From Paralichthys olivaceus (Eukaryota > Chordata > Actinopteri > Pleuronectiformes > Paralichthyidae), in assembly GCF_024713975.1 (NCBI RefSeq), contig NC_091111.1:8866501-8930500 (forward strand): DNA of 64,000 nt. The letters run 5' to 3'. Below the pieces are notes generated by a model. That model made no database searches. It was not told where the DNA came from and saw only the letters and a program-made list of their open reading frames with translations. Below, piece by piece: positions 10,563 to 22,900 of this stretch. Every line of letters starts with the position of its first letter. Position 1 is the stretch's first letter. The translations under genes and the position numbers were made by a program.

Positions 10563-12137
10563 ATGCCACCTCACATGGATTACTACCACGAGTCCCGAGT
10601 CCCCTCCGCCTGCGGGCTGACCCGGGAGGACGAGCTGGAGCCCGGTGCCATCAACTGCATGCTGGTCGGGGATGGAGCCGTGGGGAAGACGAGCATGATC
10701 GTCAGCTACACCTCCAATGGATACCCGACAGAGTACAGGCAGACTGGGTTCGACGTCTTCTCCGGTGAGTGGCCCCTTCTCTTATATTGTACAAGTACAA
10801 GTGTATTATTATTATTGGGTAATATCAGTATGAGTGCTGGTGTTTGTGTTGGATCAGTATGGAGCTCACATATTTGGATAACAGATGAATGCAACAAATT
10901 TTCAATTAGTAGTATTACAAAGTATACTTGTGTGTTCTTTCTGATTCTGATAGCTGCTAATACCAGACTATCAAATGTAAACTTGGATTTAATCATTTAT
11001 TTTGTGCCTTTTACTTTGACGTTTTATTTCTTTGAATTTTGTCTTAAAAAGTGAACTAATTTTAAAACTGTCCCTTATTTACAACAGGTCAGGTCCAGGT
11101 AGAAGGATCACCGGTCAAAGTTCAGCTTCTGGACACTGCTGGACAGGTAAGACAAATTAAAAATCATTATAATAATAACCTTATTTAAAGAACAATTTTC
11201 AATACAATGTACTTACATAGGCTCAGACCAGGCCATAAAGAGCCTTATAATTAATAAATCAAATTAAGAAATCAATCCTAAAACAAACTGGGAAAATGTC
11301 AAATGTAAAAACAATGTGACGATAATACATGTCTAAGTTGTAGTTAATATCCCAAGAAGAAATGATGTAGACAAGTACCACCTTTTTTATTTTTTGAGAA
11401 TGAGAACATCTCAAGTATACATTTATCTGTTAAGACATAGCATCACCATTCTGCATTTGAAATACCGTTTTGTACAATGTAAGATGAGGTGAAACTACAA
11501 ACCTAGAAACTGTGTCACACCTTTGCTTAATCCAATGTGACTCAGCAACCAGATTTCACCATACACCAAGATTTGAATGGATGTTCATTATTTTCTGAGG
11601 TTTAATGAGTCAGTGATTTTCTCTCTTTTCTTTATCATGTCTGTTCATTTGCTTGACACTTACTCATATTCTCTGTTTTGATCCTTTCAGGAGGAGTTTG
11701 ATGAGTTCAGAGCTCTATCCTACACCCACGCCGATGTCTTCCTCCTGTGCTTCAGCATGGTCAACCCCACCTCTTTTCACAACATCACCAAGAAATGGGT
11801 CTCAGAGATCCGGGCTCACAACCCATCTTCGCCCATCATCCTTGTCGGGACCCAGTCGGACCTCCTGCTGGACGTGAACATCCTCATCAATCTGGACAGA
11901 TCTAACGTCAAGCCCGTCCTGAGCTCCAGGGCCAGGAGCATGGCGGAGAAGATCAGGGCCTCGGACTACATTGAGTGCTCGTCTCTCACACAAAAGAACT
12001 TGAAGGAGGCCTTTGATGCGGCCATCTTTGCCGCCATTAAGAACAAAACTCGCAAGAGCAAGAAGAGGAGGTTTTCCGACAGGCGCACCAAAGCTTTCTC
12101 CAGGTGCAGCTGGAAGAAGTTCTTCTGCTTCGTCTGA
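10563..12137 (+). CDS. rhov: RhoV (Chp/Wrch2) atypical Rho GTPase
   Basis: Three exons, 10563-10764, 11088-11146 and 11691-12137, encode 235 residues (human RHOV has 236). RhoV belongs to the RhoU/RhoV branch of Cdc42-like GTPases. These cycle nucleotide rapidly, bind PAK kinases and act at membranes in adhesion and neural-crest programmes. Visible motifs: P-loop GDGAVGKT at residues 36-43; switch I region [13 protein letters not shown] at 83-87; TQSD at 141-144; CSS at 183-185. The end is [12 protein letters not shown], the RhoV-type tail with a palmitoylation-type Cys instead of a CAAX box. The MPP start is shared with RhoU and RhoV. The C-terminus and the position next to vps18 favour rhov over rhou. 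Oddity: the proline-rich SH3-binding N-terminus seen in human RHOV is absent. Confidence 0.93.
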
Positions 12138-13520
12138 ACTCTGTTAACTGTTGACCCTGTGGGTTATGGACTACAATTTAACTTATTTAAGTTTTTTTTA
12201 ACTTTCACTTGATGTTACAGGTGTGACTTGTGGTAGTTTAGCATCTTCTCCATGCAAAATATTTGGCTTCTTTTATTTTGGGATGCCAAATGGTGCAAAA
12301 CACAAGTCATGGGCACAGTGAGCATTGGAAACAAATATCAGTTGAGAAAGCAGAGAGGATTCTGGGTCTGGTTTCACACATCAGATTTCAGGACAGCAGA
12401 AATATTTACATTATATTCATGTCATTGTTCCAGACCAACAGAAGAACATTGTCTGCATATTAAATGACTGTATGTATGCTGTCATATGTGTTAAAGAGAA
12501 AAGAGGCTGTGAATTCAGACTTAAAAGGAAGCGAATGTATTAAGTGAACTCACAGACACTGAGAAAATCCAGACCATCATGTAAATGCTCCACATTTGCA
12601 TGATGTGCTTCACACAAGGGCTGCAACCTTTTAGTTCGAGCGAGAGGGGAAACAGAAAGTGTCGTGGCTGTGTTTGAGCAGATGGGCGTTAGCTGCCTCT
12701 GGTGTTTTCTTGTTGTCTGGTTGCACCAGCTTATTTATATGCAGCAGCTGCAAGTTCAGGTTGCAGAGCGAGGTGCCACATTCTTACCTGTGTGTGAAAG
12801 CTCTCCCGGCTGGTTTTGGGAGGGTGTTCTCTGGCCTTTGAGTTAAACAACTGACAATCCTTTACCAGCTCTTGATGTGACAAATATATTTTCTTTGTTT
12901 GAATCCTCTGGTTTGGCACAGGAACTTGTTTGAAAATCCTCTTGTGTGTTGTGAAAGGTTTGCGCGGGAGCAGTAACCTGTGGCTTTTTGTTCCCGGCTC
13001 TCATCAATCTGCATCTGTAAAAGCAAGCACTGCAGGAGTCCACTCTGCAGGTCCTCCCACCACCTCCACCAGCCTCTTTGTTTATATGCTCAATACACTC
13101 CTTATCTCCTGAATAGCTCAGTGTGTACCGAGTGTGAGGATGCTAAACAGTCTCTGTTTTAATGTAAGTGTCGGCCACGCATCTTTAAAAAAGAAAAGGC
13201 TTTGTGCTTGTGACACATGTACAAAAGAAAATCAAATATTGCAATGGAGTGTAATAATATCTCGTGAATATACAAGTGTATATATGCGACAAGGCTTTAC
13301 TATGCTTCTTGTGGAAGTCATTTTGCTGTATTCTGTTTGTGAAAACAGTTCAATTTTCATGTCTATGTTTATGAAATATTCAATAACACATGGATTTTAA
13401 ATGCATTTGCCCACGCCATAAACTCTTTTATGTCAAATTTTGTATCACTGTCCATCTCCCTCTAAACTGTTTGTCTTTTTTTACATGTCGGAGTGATGCA
13501 AATAAATGAAGTGCAAATAT
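12138..13520 (+). other. rhov: Probable rhov 3' UTR
   Basis: There is no other gene in this AT-rich stretch. The first canonical AATAAA on plus is at 13501-13506. An ATTAAA variant near 12455 could give a shorter message. The extent is inferred. Confidence 0.45.
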
Positions 13521-14722
13521 ACAGCAGCTTCTTTGTTATGTTATTTTTAGAACAGCATGTGTGCAACAGTCGTCACTTATCATATCTGATAGAAGCAGCT
13601 ACTTTACATTCGGGGAAGAGTTTTCAAAAAGAGACACCAAAACTATTAGAAAAGCAACAAGCAGCAATCTCTACAGGGAGCCTGAGTAATCCTCATCACC
13701 ACACCAGGTAGTTTTCCTGAAGCGGCTCCCTGTCCAAGGATATGATAAGTGACCTAAGGCCTCCAGCCGTGCCGTGGGTCGACCAATTCTAATGCAATCC
13801 ACATGACTTGCTGATTGGCTCTGGCAGTGCCATACTGTGACTGATTGCTGTGTCTGGTTGTGGCTTTTTTTAAGAAAAAAAAACTTAGTAGAGACAGTCA
13901 GAGCAGGGGGATTAAGTCAGATTCACTGGTTGAGAAAAAGCAGCTGCATGGTGCTGGTTAATAACAATAATGGCATAAGAACACATTGCTCAATAATAAA
14001 GTTTGACAGCATCGGGGGCTTTTGAAAAGGGATTTTAAATCAGATGGAGAAAAATAGACAGAGGATTCTTTGCATGACAGCAAGACACACAATAACAGAG
14101 CATCAAGAGCTGCTGTCGCCCCAGCAGCTCTGCAGTGCATTTGTTCTGGGCAGGGTGGATGAGTCACAGATGAGCGAGAGGCTTAAAAACACACCCAGAT
14201 ACATCAGAGATCTGTTTGCCATTAGTCAGTGCGCTGTCCATCATGCTGTCATATGTCAGGGTTCTGTTTGAACGGCTGTTATCAATAGGTTAAAGCAGGA
14301 CATCCTGCGTCTCAGCCTGGCGACCTTGTAAGGAGAGGTCACAGAAAGGAGCTAGTGTTTTGTCATCTGACACTACCGAGACCAGTGGACTCATGATGAA
14401 CTTTGTTTTGACTCTGAGGGACCGGTCATGGCCGTTTGGAAAGCTCGACCCACAACCATTCTAACAGAAAGGGTGAACAAGTTGCCCTAGTCAATATCTT
14501 TAACTTATACTTAACAATGGATAAAATGATTATGTCTAAAAGAGCTCACAGAGAATTTCACCAAGGGTTTTGGCATCTTTTGCCAAATTGTTTTGGTTTT
14601 ATGGCCAGTAACGCAAAAAATGAATTAATGCTTGTTAATCACTTAAAAACAGACAAAGTTAGCAGTGAGTGGACATACCAGAGCAGGTACTGGTTAAAGA
14701 GTGATCAGAATCAGAATCAGAA

Positions 14723-15106
14723 TACTTTAATAATCCCCAGAGGAAAATTCAAACATGATGACACATTTCCCTCAGAGTTTGGAGACCAAAACGGAGCCTA
14801 AAGGACCCCAAATGAATAGTAATGTAGCCCCATGACCATTGGATAGACAAATGAGCTGATGTTTGCTCACATGTTTGCCATAAAAGCTCAACAAGGTGAC
14901 AAGTTCACTGTTGTGTTTGCAGCGCCATGCATTGCTCCCAAGTGGTCAAAAAAGTTAAAAAAACAAATAACACAAGTATAGACACATTATTTCATTTTAG
15001 TCTTACTTGATTTTTATATTACTAAGTTTATACCTGCTTTTGCTCTTTCACCTCTTTCTCAGGAGCTCTGTAACGTTTGAATTTCCCTACGGGGATTAAT
15101 AAAGTA
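14723..15106. repeat. Inverted repeat-element ends
   Basis: TACTTTAATAATCCCC at 14723-14738 faces GGGGATTAATAAAGTA at 15091-15106. The reverse complement of one matches the other at 15 of 16 positions. The left end is preceded by three ATCAGA-type repeats. This motif pair is familiar from fish dispersed repeats. It could be one element of about 400 bp or two separate copies in opposite orientation. Confidence 0.5.
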
Positions 15107-18100
15107 CTTCCAAGTTTCACAACACCGGGTTAGGCAAGTAAATTTCAAATATCCATTCAAGGTTTAGATCAACATCCTGGTTCAGCTATGACTACCTCTT
15201 ACATGCTTACTTTTCCTTTTTATTTCGTTTTTAGTTTTAAATTATTTCTGATAGATATGATGTGGAGATTAAGACCATTGGTAATAAACTATGAATATCA
15301 AAGGAACGCTGTTTTACTGATGTGTAAGGGTTGTTCAGTTTTTTGTGAGGGCACATGAAGGCCAGGAGCACTATGGTTATTAACGTCTTGAAAAGTAAAG
15401 CAGCTGAGGGTCAAGACAGACCATGACGCTCCTTGGACTAACACACTTGTCATGTCTTATTTATGAGTCTGCAGAACTGAAACTGTTTTTTTCACTCCAT
15501 TCAATCAAAGGCAAAACACAGATGCTTTGCAAATTTCTTCTTTTTTATGGCAAAAAATCCTATGTGGAAAAAATTATTCAAAAAATAATGATTGGATGTG
15601 GTCACACACTCGAACATGATGCAAACACAACACAGACACCCATACAGGCTTTGCAGTCATAGTGCACTCATTGAGCAATAGTGAAGTCCATGTCTGACAG
15701 GTTTTAGGTTCCCAGGGGTTCAGTGAACTGTTTCTTCTTGTTTCTTCTTTTCCTCCTCCTCCTCACCTTCACTTCCCATGGTTAGTCATCTTATTTTTCT
15801 CATCATCTCAAGGCCCGTCCTCCTCCCAGGATCCCCTTCGTTGTAGCGATTGTGTCAAGAGTAGTCAACCTGCTCTTCCACTGGCTCTAGGCCAGTTTCA
15901 CTCTTGCTGGGTTTCACTGTAGTCACAGATTGGCAAGGAGGCCTGGGAATCAGCAGGTGCACCGACAGGTCTGCCTGGATGGGGACGACGCTGATTGGCT
16001 CACTGCTGCTGCTCCTGGGTCATTCAAATTGGCAGTTTGAACAGTTATGCTGAAGGGGAGACTTGGCACAATGCACAGTGTTGTTATTTTACATGTTTAT
16101 ATTGTTTTTATTATCATTTGTCCACTTTTTCTGGTTGAGGGTGTGTTCTTAAGAATAATGTAAGATGTGTGTGACATTAGGAGTGTGCTGCACTGGTGAA
16201 AAATAAGGTTGTAAAGTAAAATAAAATATAAACCTGAAATATTTTTTTTATTTTGTTTTTTACAAATGAGTAAGTTAATATTTTAACCAGCACGCTATTG
16301 TTTTTTTGTATTTTGTTTCATCCTGCATATTATTTACTCTGTCTTTGTCTCAAGTAATTATACAATTCATTAACATAATAAAAGCCGCCCTGTCACTCAC
16401 ATGAACTGTACACATCCATTATTTTTGTGAAAACATAAACTGTCAGTTTCGGTGTCAAGCACAGCCAGTGAGAATCGTCCCAGTTCCCGATTGTGACTGT
16501 GCCTGGAGGCAGCAACGACTATTTCTGTCCCCACAGAGCTGTTGTTCGCCTACGTGTGTCTGCTGGGCTCATCATTCATGCAGTTGAGTAATATATAGTG
16601 TGGCTGATATGCAAACAACCTCCAACACTTCCAAACAAAGTCGACATCCGCAGATGATCGCAATCCTTCTGCTCCCTTTTCAAAAACAGACCCTGTAATG
16701 TTTGTAGGCCTACCTGCCTTTTTAAAGAGCCCCTCGCAGCATTATCAGATGCAGCTCTATTACACAGTGTGTTGTGAGTTTTAGCTTTAATCTTAATCTT
16801 CAGTCATCAGGGGGACAAAATGAGTTCACAGTGACCATCGGTGAGCACACATGATCAAAGAAGTGCGGAGCTAAAGTACATGCAGCCTTTGAGACGGGAC
16901 AGCTGGAGAGCACATGGAGCACTCGGGTGAATGATCGTTGTATTAGCACTTCAATTAGGCCTTGTTTCAGGTCTCATTATGACCTGTAGACACGATGGAC
17001 ACTGTGAACTCTTCACAGCTCGGGACACAGAGGACAATAACGCTGTGAGAAAGTAGTTCAATCAGCTGGTGTGTTTATAGTTTCTAAAGAGAAGACGGTG
17101 TGTTATGTAGGGCTGCTTATATGTGCTTTCCCTGAATTCACAATTATACCGTGACTCCTTTAGTTGACTGACTGGATCACAGTAAAGGGATTGGCCATGT
17201 GACTGCAGCAAAGGACATACACAATGAAACATGCAAAACAGCTGCAGCTCATCTAGACTTTACCATTGTACTGCATAAATGTGGATCATAATGTACAAAC
17301 ATTCAAATTGTACATAATTAACATCCATAGTGTACATATATTTTTCTAGTGTTCTAGAATATTAATATGCTGTTCCCTATTTGTATATAAGTGTTTTTTA
17401 TGCACAAACCACTTATATGTGTAAATCTACTTTGCAATAAACCCTGATTCTGATTTTGTTAACTCATATGGTAAAATTCATCTCACGACACAGCACAGAT
17501 TGATGTCGTTGTTGCTTGTGCTCAGCCCTCCGAATGTCTGAGTTTGCCTCTGTGATGAAAATCGATCGGCTGAATACTCTGAGTGGTGTTTTACTCACTG
17601 AAGGTGTCACAATCTTAACAACACACTGTCCTCTCTGCAGGACACATCTGCCAATGTATTGTCTCCGAGATCACCAGCAAACGATGGCATTATCTGACCA
17701 GAACAGAGAGCAGGAGTGATCTATGGTCAGATGACAACACCTTCTCTCTGATTTGATTTCAAAGAGCCAACGTCTATCTGACCTGAATGGTCTTGTTGGG
17801 GGGGTCAAACGGACAGACACATCAGTCATCATTATCAAGTGTGAGATACACATTGGTTGTGGATTAAAACAGCCTTCAAAAGTGTCTTTTCTTTTGTAAC
17901 CTAGAGTTTATCTTCCCAATCGACTCCTTTGTGACTGTAATTTAGCAGCACATGTTGTGTGGCCTGTTCGCAAGATCGTGGGAGGGATTTCTACTGATTC
18001 GGATTGTTTGTGTAACTACCAAGAATTTCTACCCAAAAAAGATCCAATAAATAGTGAATAGAAAAAAAGTACTTTGGCCTAGAGTGTGGAACAAGTTGGA

Positions 18101-19407
18101 TTTTGTCTTTTTTAAGATCTTGGACTTTTGTGCAGCACCCTGAGACAACTGTTTGTTGTGCTACCATGCTATATAAATAAATTTGATTGATAGAGCATTA
18201 AAAGAAAGATTCAATATCACATAATTACCATTGCCAATTAGGATATGTTTGTTTGTTGTTTTTTTAAAAAGATTATGACACCAAACCTTGGTAGAAGGAT
18301 GTGGTATTGTTCAGAGAAGAACCCAGTATATTTTGATGCAGATCCTCATCAGAGGCAGATCCAGGAAACTTCTTATCTCTGTTTTTAACATTGCAAAAGT
18401 GTGTGTGGGTGTTTTATTTTACATTATCAACATTCTCCCAGGGAATAATTCATGGATCTGAAAACAATCAGGCATATTTAGGGGACTGGTATCTATGAGT
18501 GTGTGAACGTTGGTGCAGCTTGGTAGAATTTAAGGGGACTGTTGGGCCTTGGAAGTATTCTAGTATTGAAAAGTAGGTGAGCTTAAGGTTGCACTGCTGA
18601 TCTTTCCAATGTTATTTCCTATTGTGCTATGTGACAACAAAGGCAAAGTATTGTGGCACTGAAAGATTTAGTTTGGTTTCATGCTTTTTAATCCAGCTGC
18701 ATTTTAATCTTTAGCTGAACCGCGGGAGAGATGACGAGATGGACCGTGGGCCGCTGAGATATGACTGTACGTGTTCGTGTTGAAGAGTGACAGTTAACCA
18801 TGTTCAGAAGGAAACTCTGGGTCTCATTTACATGTAGGAAAAGTGAGATTTGATTGGAGGCGAATCTGTGCATAGGGTGTGTCTACGTCTGGGAATCAAG
18901 GGGGTGAGGTGTTCTCACAGTGGCACTGAGGGATGAAGGGGGGGGGGGGTTGTGACATCTGTACACACATGGTGTCAGTGAAGCAAGCGTGTGGTGCAAG
19001 TCAACACAACTCTTCAGGTACTGTGTAACGTGTGGTGCACACATAGATACACACACCCACACACAGCATACACACAGACAGACATTGGTGATGTAATAGA
19101 AACGACAAAACAATGTATGCGAGTGTGCAAACAGACACTGGTGACTATTTGCCAGCACACGATGTGCTCTAGCAAGTTAATGACAATATATATTGTTTGT
19201 TTCGCTCGACTTTGCGAGGAAGCATTAGGTTTTGTCTGAACACGTTCAGCAGAGAGTGACTGGTTGCCGTCCGGTTACTCACAGCACAGTAAATCGGCTT
19301 AGTCAGGAGTGTTGGTGTCACCACCATCCAAGGAGTGTACCTCTGTGGTGGGGGCTGGCATTGTTCTTAAGCATCAGGATTTCTGTACATCAGTTAACAA
19401 GTCAGTG

Positions 19408-19903
19408 TTAAAGGGATAGTTCACCCAAAAATGAAAATTCACTCATTCTCTACTCAAAACAATGTCGATGGAGGGGTGGGTGAAGTGTTTGAGTCCACAA
19501 AACACTTTTTGAGTTTCAGGTGTAAACATCATTTCTTCAGACGTAATAAAACAACAAAGAAAAACACCACATGCCTCCATACTGCTCCTTTCCAAGTGTG
19601 ATCCACGCACGAACGCGGCTTCAGAGGAAGATATCAGAAGACATTTAGGCATAAAAACATGAATGGTGGCGCTTACGGACACTTGGATGACACCACAGGT
19701 GTATTACGGAGGCATTTTATTTCAATGTTTATTCGTAAGTGGTCACCACTTACTTAAATTGGATTGGATTTGTCTACAGCGCTGTTTACCCTTGAAACTC
19801 CAGAAGTGTTTTGTGGACTTAAACACTTCACCCACCCCTCCATCGACATTGTGTTGAGTAGATAATGACTGAATTTTCATTTTTGGGTGAACTATGCCTT
19901 TAA
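19408..19903. mobile_element. Foldback MITE with long terminal inverted repeats
   Basis: The element begins TTAAAGGGATAGTTCACCCA and ends with its near-complement (reverse complement TTAAAGGCATAGTTCACCCA). The inverted arms extend inward about 110 bases each (19408-~19520 and ~19790-19903). They include the matching blocks GATGGAGGGGTGGGTGAAGTG and its complement. Total length is about 496 bp, with no transposase. The GATAGTTCACCCAAAAATGA end is well known from abundant teleost MITEs. The edges read TTAA on both sides, so a TTAA or TA target duplication is possible. Confidence 0.88.
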
Positions 19904-22900
19904 AACACAATGAGCCAACATAATGGGAATTTAGACCAACAGGATGTGATGTAATCAGTCAGGAGCCTCTTCAGAAACTGAATTTCAAATCTATACCATT
20001 ATTTTCTTTGTGCTTATAACCTTTAATTATTTGTTTTAATGTTTTTTATGTGATTTATGTGCATCTGCTGTAACATTGCAGCAATAACATACTGGACAGA
20101 ATACTCAACTCCCTGCATTCCTAATATAACTTATGTAACTATACTAAGTATTATTGGCTTAATTTACCTAAAGTGACCAAAGTAAAAAAATACTCATTAT
20201 TCAGAATGGCAGGCCGGATATTCTACACTAACGTGTTAACATGAAAGCCGCATTTATTTTATATTAACCTTTACTTCATAACGAATGTTTAATCGTTTTT
20301 TTATTCTAATCCACTTTATTTTTAGATAAATTACTAGTTGTTGCTTTAAAAGATGAAAGAATGTGTTAGAGACACGAATAATGACTTTTTCAGTTAAAAA
20401 CTACTCCTAGAACAATGATTTTTATTTTTCACTGTATAAAACTAAATTAAACTTGATGATAAGTCAGTTTTCACTTAACAATCCATCAAAGTTGAGAAGC
20501 GTGTGTGTTTTGTAACTACTAAAGACACATAGATTCGAGTAAAACATTTAAATATGTTTCTCTGAAAAGTACTGAAGTTGCAGTGTAAAGTACCATAAAA
20601 TTTTAAATATTCCAGTAAATGACAAGCACACAGTCAATAGTACTTTGTGTACTGAAGAACCTTCCACCATTAGTGTGTCATGAATCCATGATGCAACAGA
20701 AACTTGCCGCAGGGCTTCCCAAGAGTATGAAGCTGCATTTTCACACTTTCACATTCTGATACACTTTATTTATGGTTACAGAGAATCTGAGCTTCACCAT
20801 TGACCAGAGCGAGAACCAGAACATTAGCAATATAGTTTTATATAGAAGTCATTTTCATGCCAAACAAAGATTTTTGAGGGATATTTCCTTTGAATCAAAG
20901 TTCCAATATTCAGTCTGAAAAATGTAGATTTTCACAAGGACGTGTTGGACAGGTTACAGTGTTTCCACCTTTTTTTTTAACTCTGATAATCTTCTATCCT
21001 CTTTCACCTGTCTGGTTCATCATGTGATGTCATTTCACGTGCAACTGGCATGTGCTAACCATGGGGGTATTTCTGAACAAGTGTCATAGCTAGAATACGT
21101 GTACCTCCGTAACATGAGATGACAGAGCAGGCAAACTAATGTGTGACACACATACAGTATCTACACATACCTGTCAATTATCATGTAGGTAATAGCACTG
21201 TCATTACGTCAGCAGCTGGGAGTCTACGGGGGAGTTTCTGTCGGTGGGATGATTCACAATCATAACCGACACAAAATTAAAGATGACGACACAAAAAACA
21301 ATAAATGACATCAGCTGAGACACAACAGTTGTTGGGTTTGTTTGTGGTCAGCTTCTTCTTCATGATTTGACGATGAAATCGAAAAGCCTCTTTAAAGTGG
21401 GATTTATTTACTGAGGGTCCTTTTTTTAATTGATTCCTTTTTTGCAAACAAAATGATTTCTGACTCAGACACTGGTCATGAACACTGGTGAGCTACAGCC
21501 CCCCCCCCACACACACACACCTAAACAGAGGGACAACAGAGAGAATGGCTGTGCTCTTTTCTATTGAGACACACACAGAGAAACGGATGTGTGCTTGCAG
21601 GCAGCTCCCTGACAGACCTGTGGAGCAGGCTCCCTGCTCTCTTATCTGCTGCCAGCTGGTCAGACGAGAAGTTCGTCTCACCTACCTCACATCTACCAGG
21701 TGACGCTGCATGGGCGTGGCCTGAGAAGGCATTTTCCATTTGTTCAATTCTACTGAAATCTGCATTCAAAACAATTAGCAGATTGGAAAACTGAGAAGGA
21801 GGCATACAACAGTACCTCAAACTTTAAAGTTTCACTGAGCAGCAGCAGCAGCAGCAGGCAGTTAGCTGGATAAGGGGATACAAGCCTTGAGTAAACACAT
21901 TTTGACAGCCTCATTGCTGAAGTCCAACATTGACTCCTGTCAGAGGACAGAAAGAAGGCAGCTCTGGACTTTCCTTCCCGGGAGGGAAACTGGTTTCTGA
22001 ACAAATAAGAGAAAATCTTCCGCTCCAGTAAAAGGTGGTTTCAGAAGCAGAAGCAGTAAAAGGTCACTGCCTTTAGTTAGGGGGTTGATAGATTACCTAG
22101 CAAACAAGTCTTTGAACATATATTGATGTATTAGCACCAAAAAATGGAACTTCCTGTGGCTCAAAGACCCTCGATTGAACAGAGAGGGTCAGGAGGGGAC
22201 TTAAAAATGACTTTAAATCTTCACATCTTTTTGATCTGTAAAGCAGTTAAAGTGTACAGTCAGAGGATCATGTTACTATAAAGGTTCCATGGAGCTTCGT
22301 AAATGCTCCTTTGTGCCAAGACCGGTTCTGCAATGCCACCCAGCAGAGCAGACTTATCCTCCAACCTGCAGCTCAGTCTTATCTGTTCCTCTCTATTGTA
22401 ATCAAACATGCAACAGTCACTTTTTAGTGCAACATCTGCTGTCATACATCTGTTGCTATTTTACTGTGAATGCTGTTTTTCCTGGGGATGACTTGTCACA
22501 ACTGTGTCTGCACATTGAGCATGAAGCATTTGCATTCCGGATTGCACTACACTCAGTTACACTGCAGTTTATAACATACCTACCCTGTGTCTTTTTGACT
22601 GTACACTTACATGTTGTGTACTTGTATGTTAACATATAAGTTCACTGTTGAACTTCTTTTTTCTGTATATTAGCATATCTGTCATTATCATTACACATTA
22701 GTTCAGCTAGTGAAAATGTATAGGCATTTTTTCCAAACTTTGATATTTTATTGTCTTTAATCTATAGATGCTTTCAGTATAGTCTTCTTTCTCTTGAATC
22801 GATGAAGCAGCAGCGGCGTGTCCATGCTGGATTCACTTCATGAACAAAGAGACAGAAAGGTGATCAGGTGCATTTTGGGCGTTAGAAAGAGGAACAATAA

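Noticed and set aside
10563-12137. rhou rather than rhov
   Set aside because: The C-terminal [12 protein letters not shown], the 235-residue length and the position next to vps18 fit rhov. Parts of the G domain ([17 protein letters not shown]) do resemble RhoU, so a gene tree would settle it.
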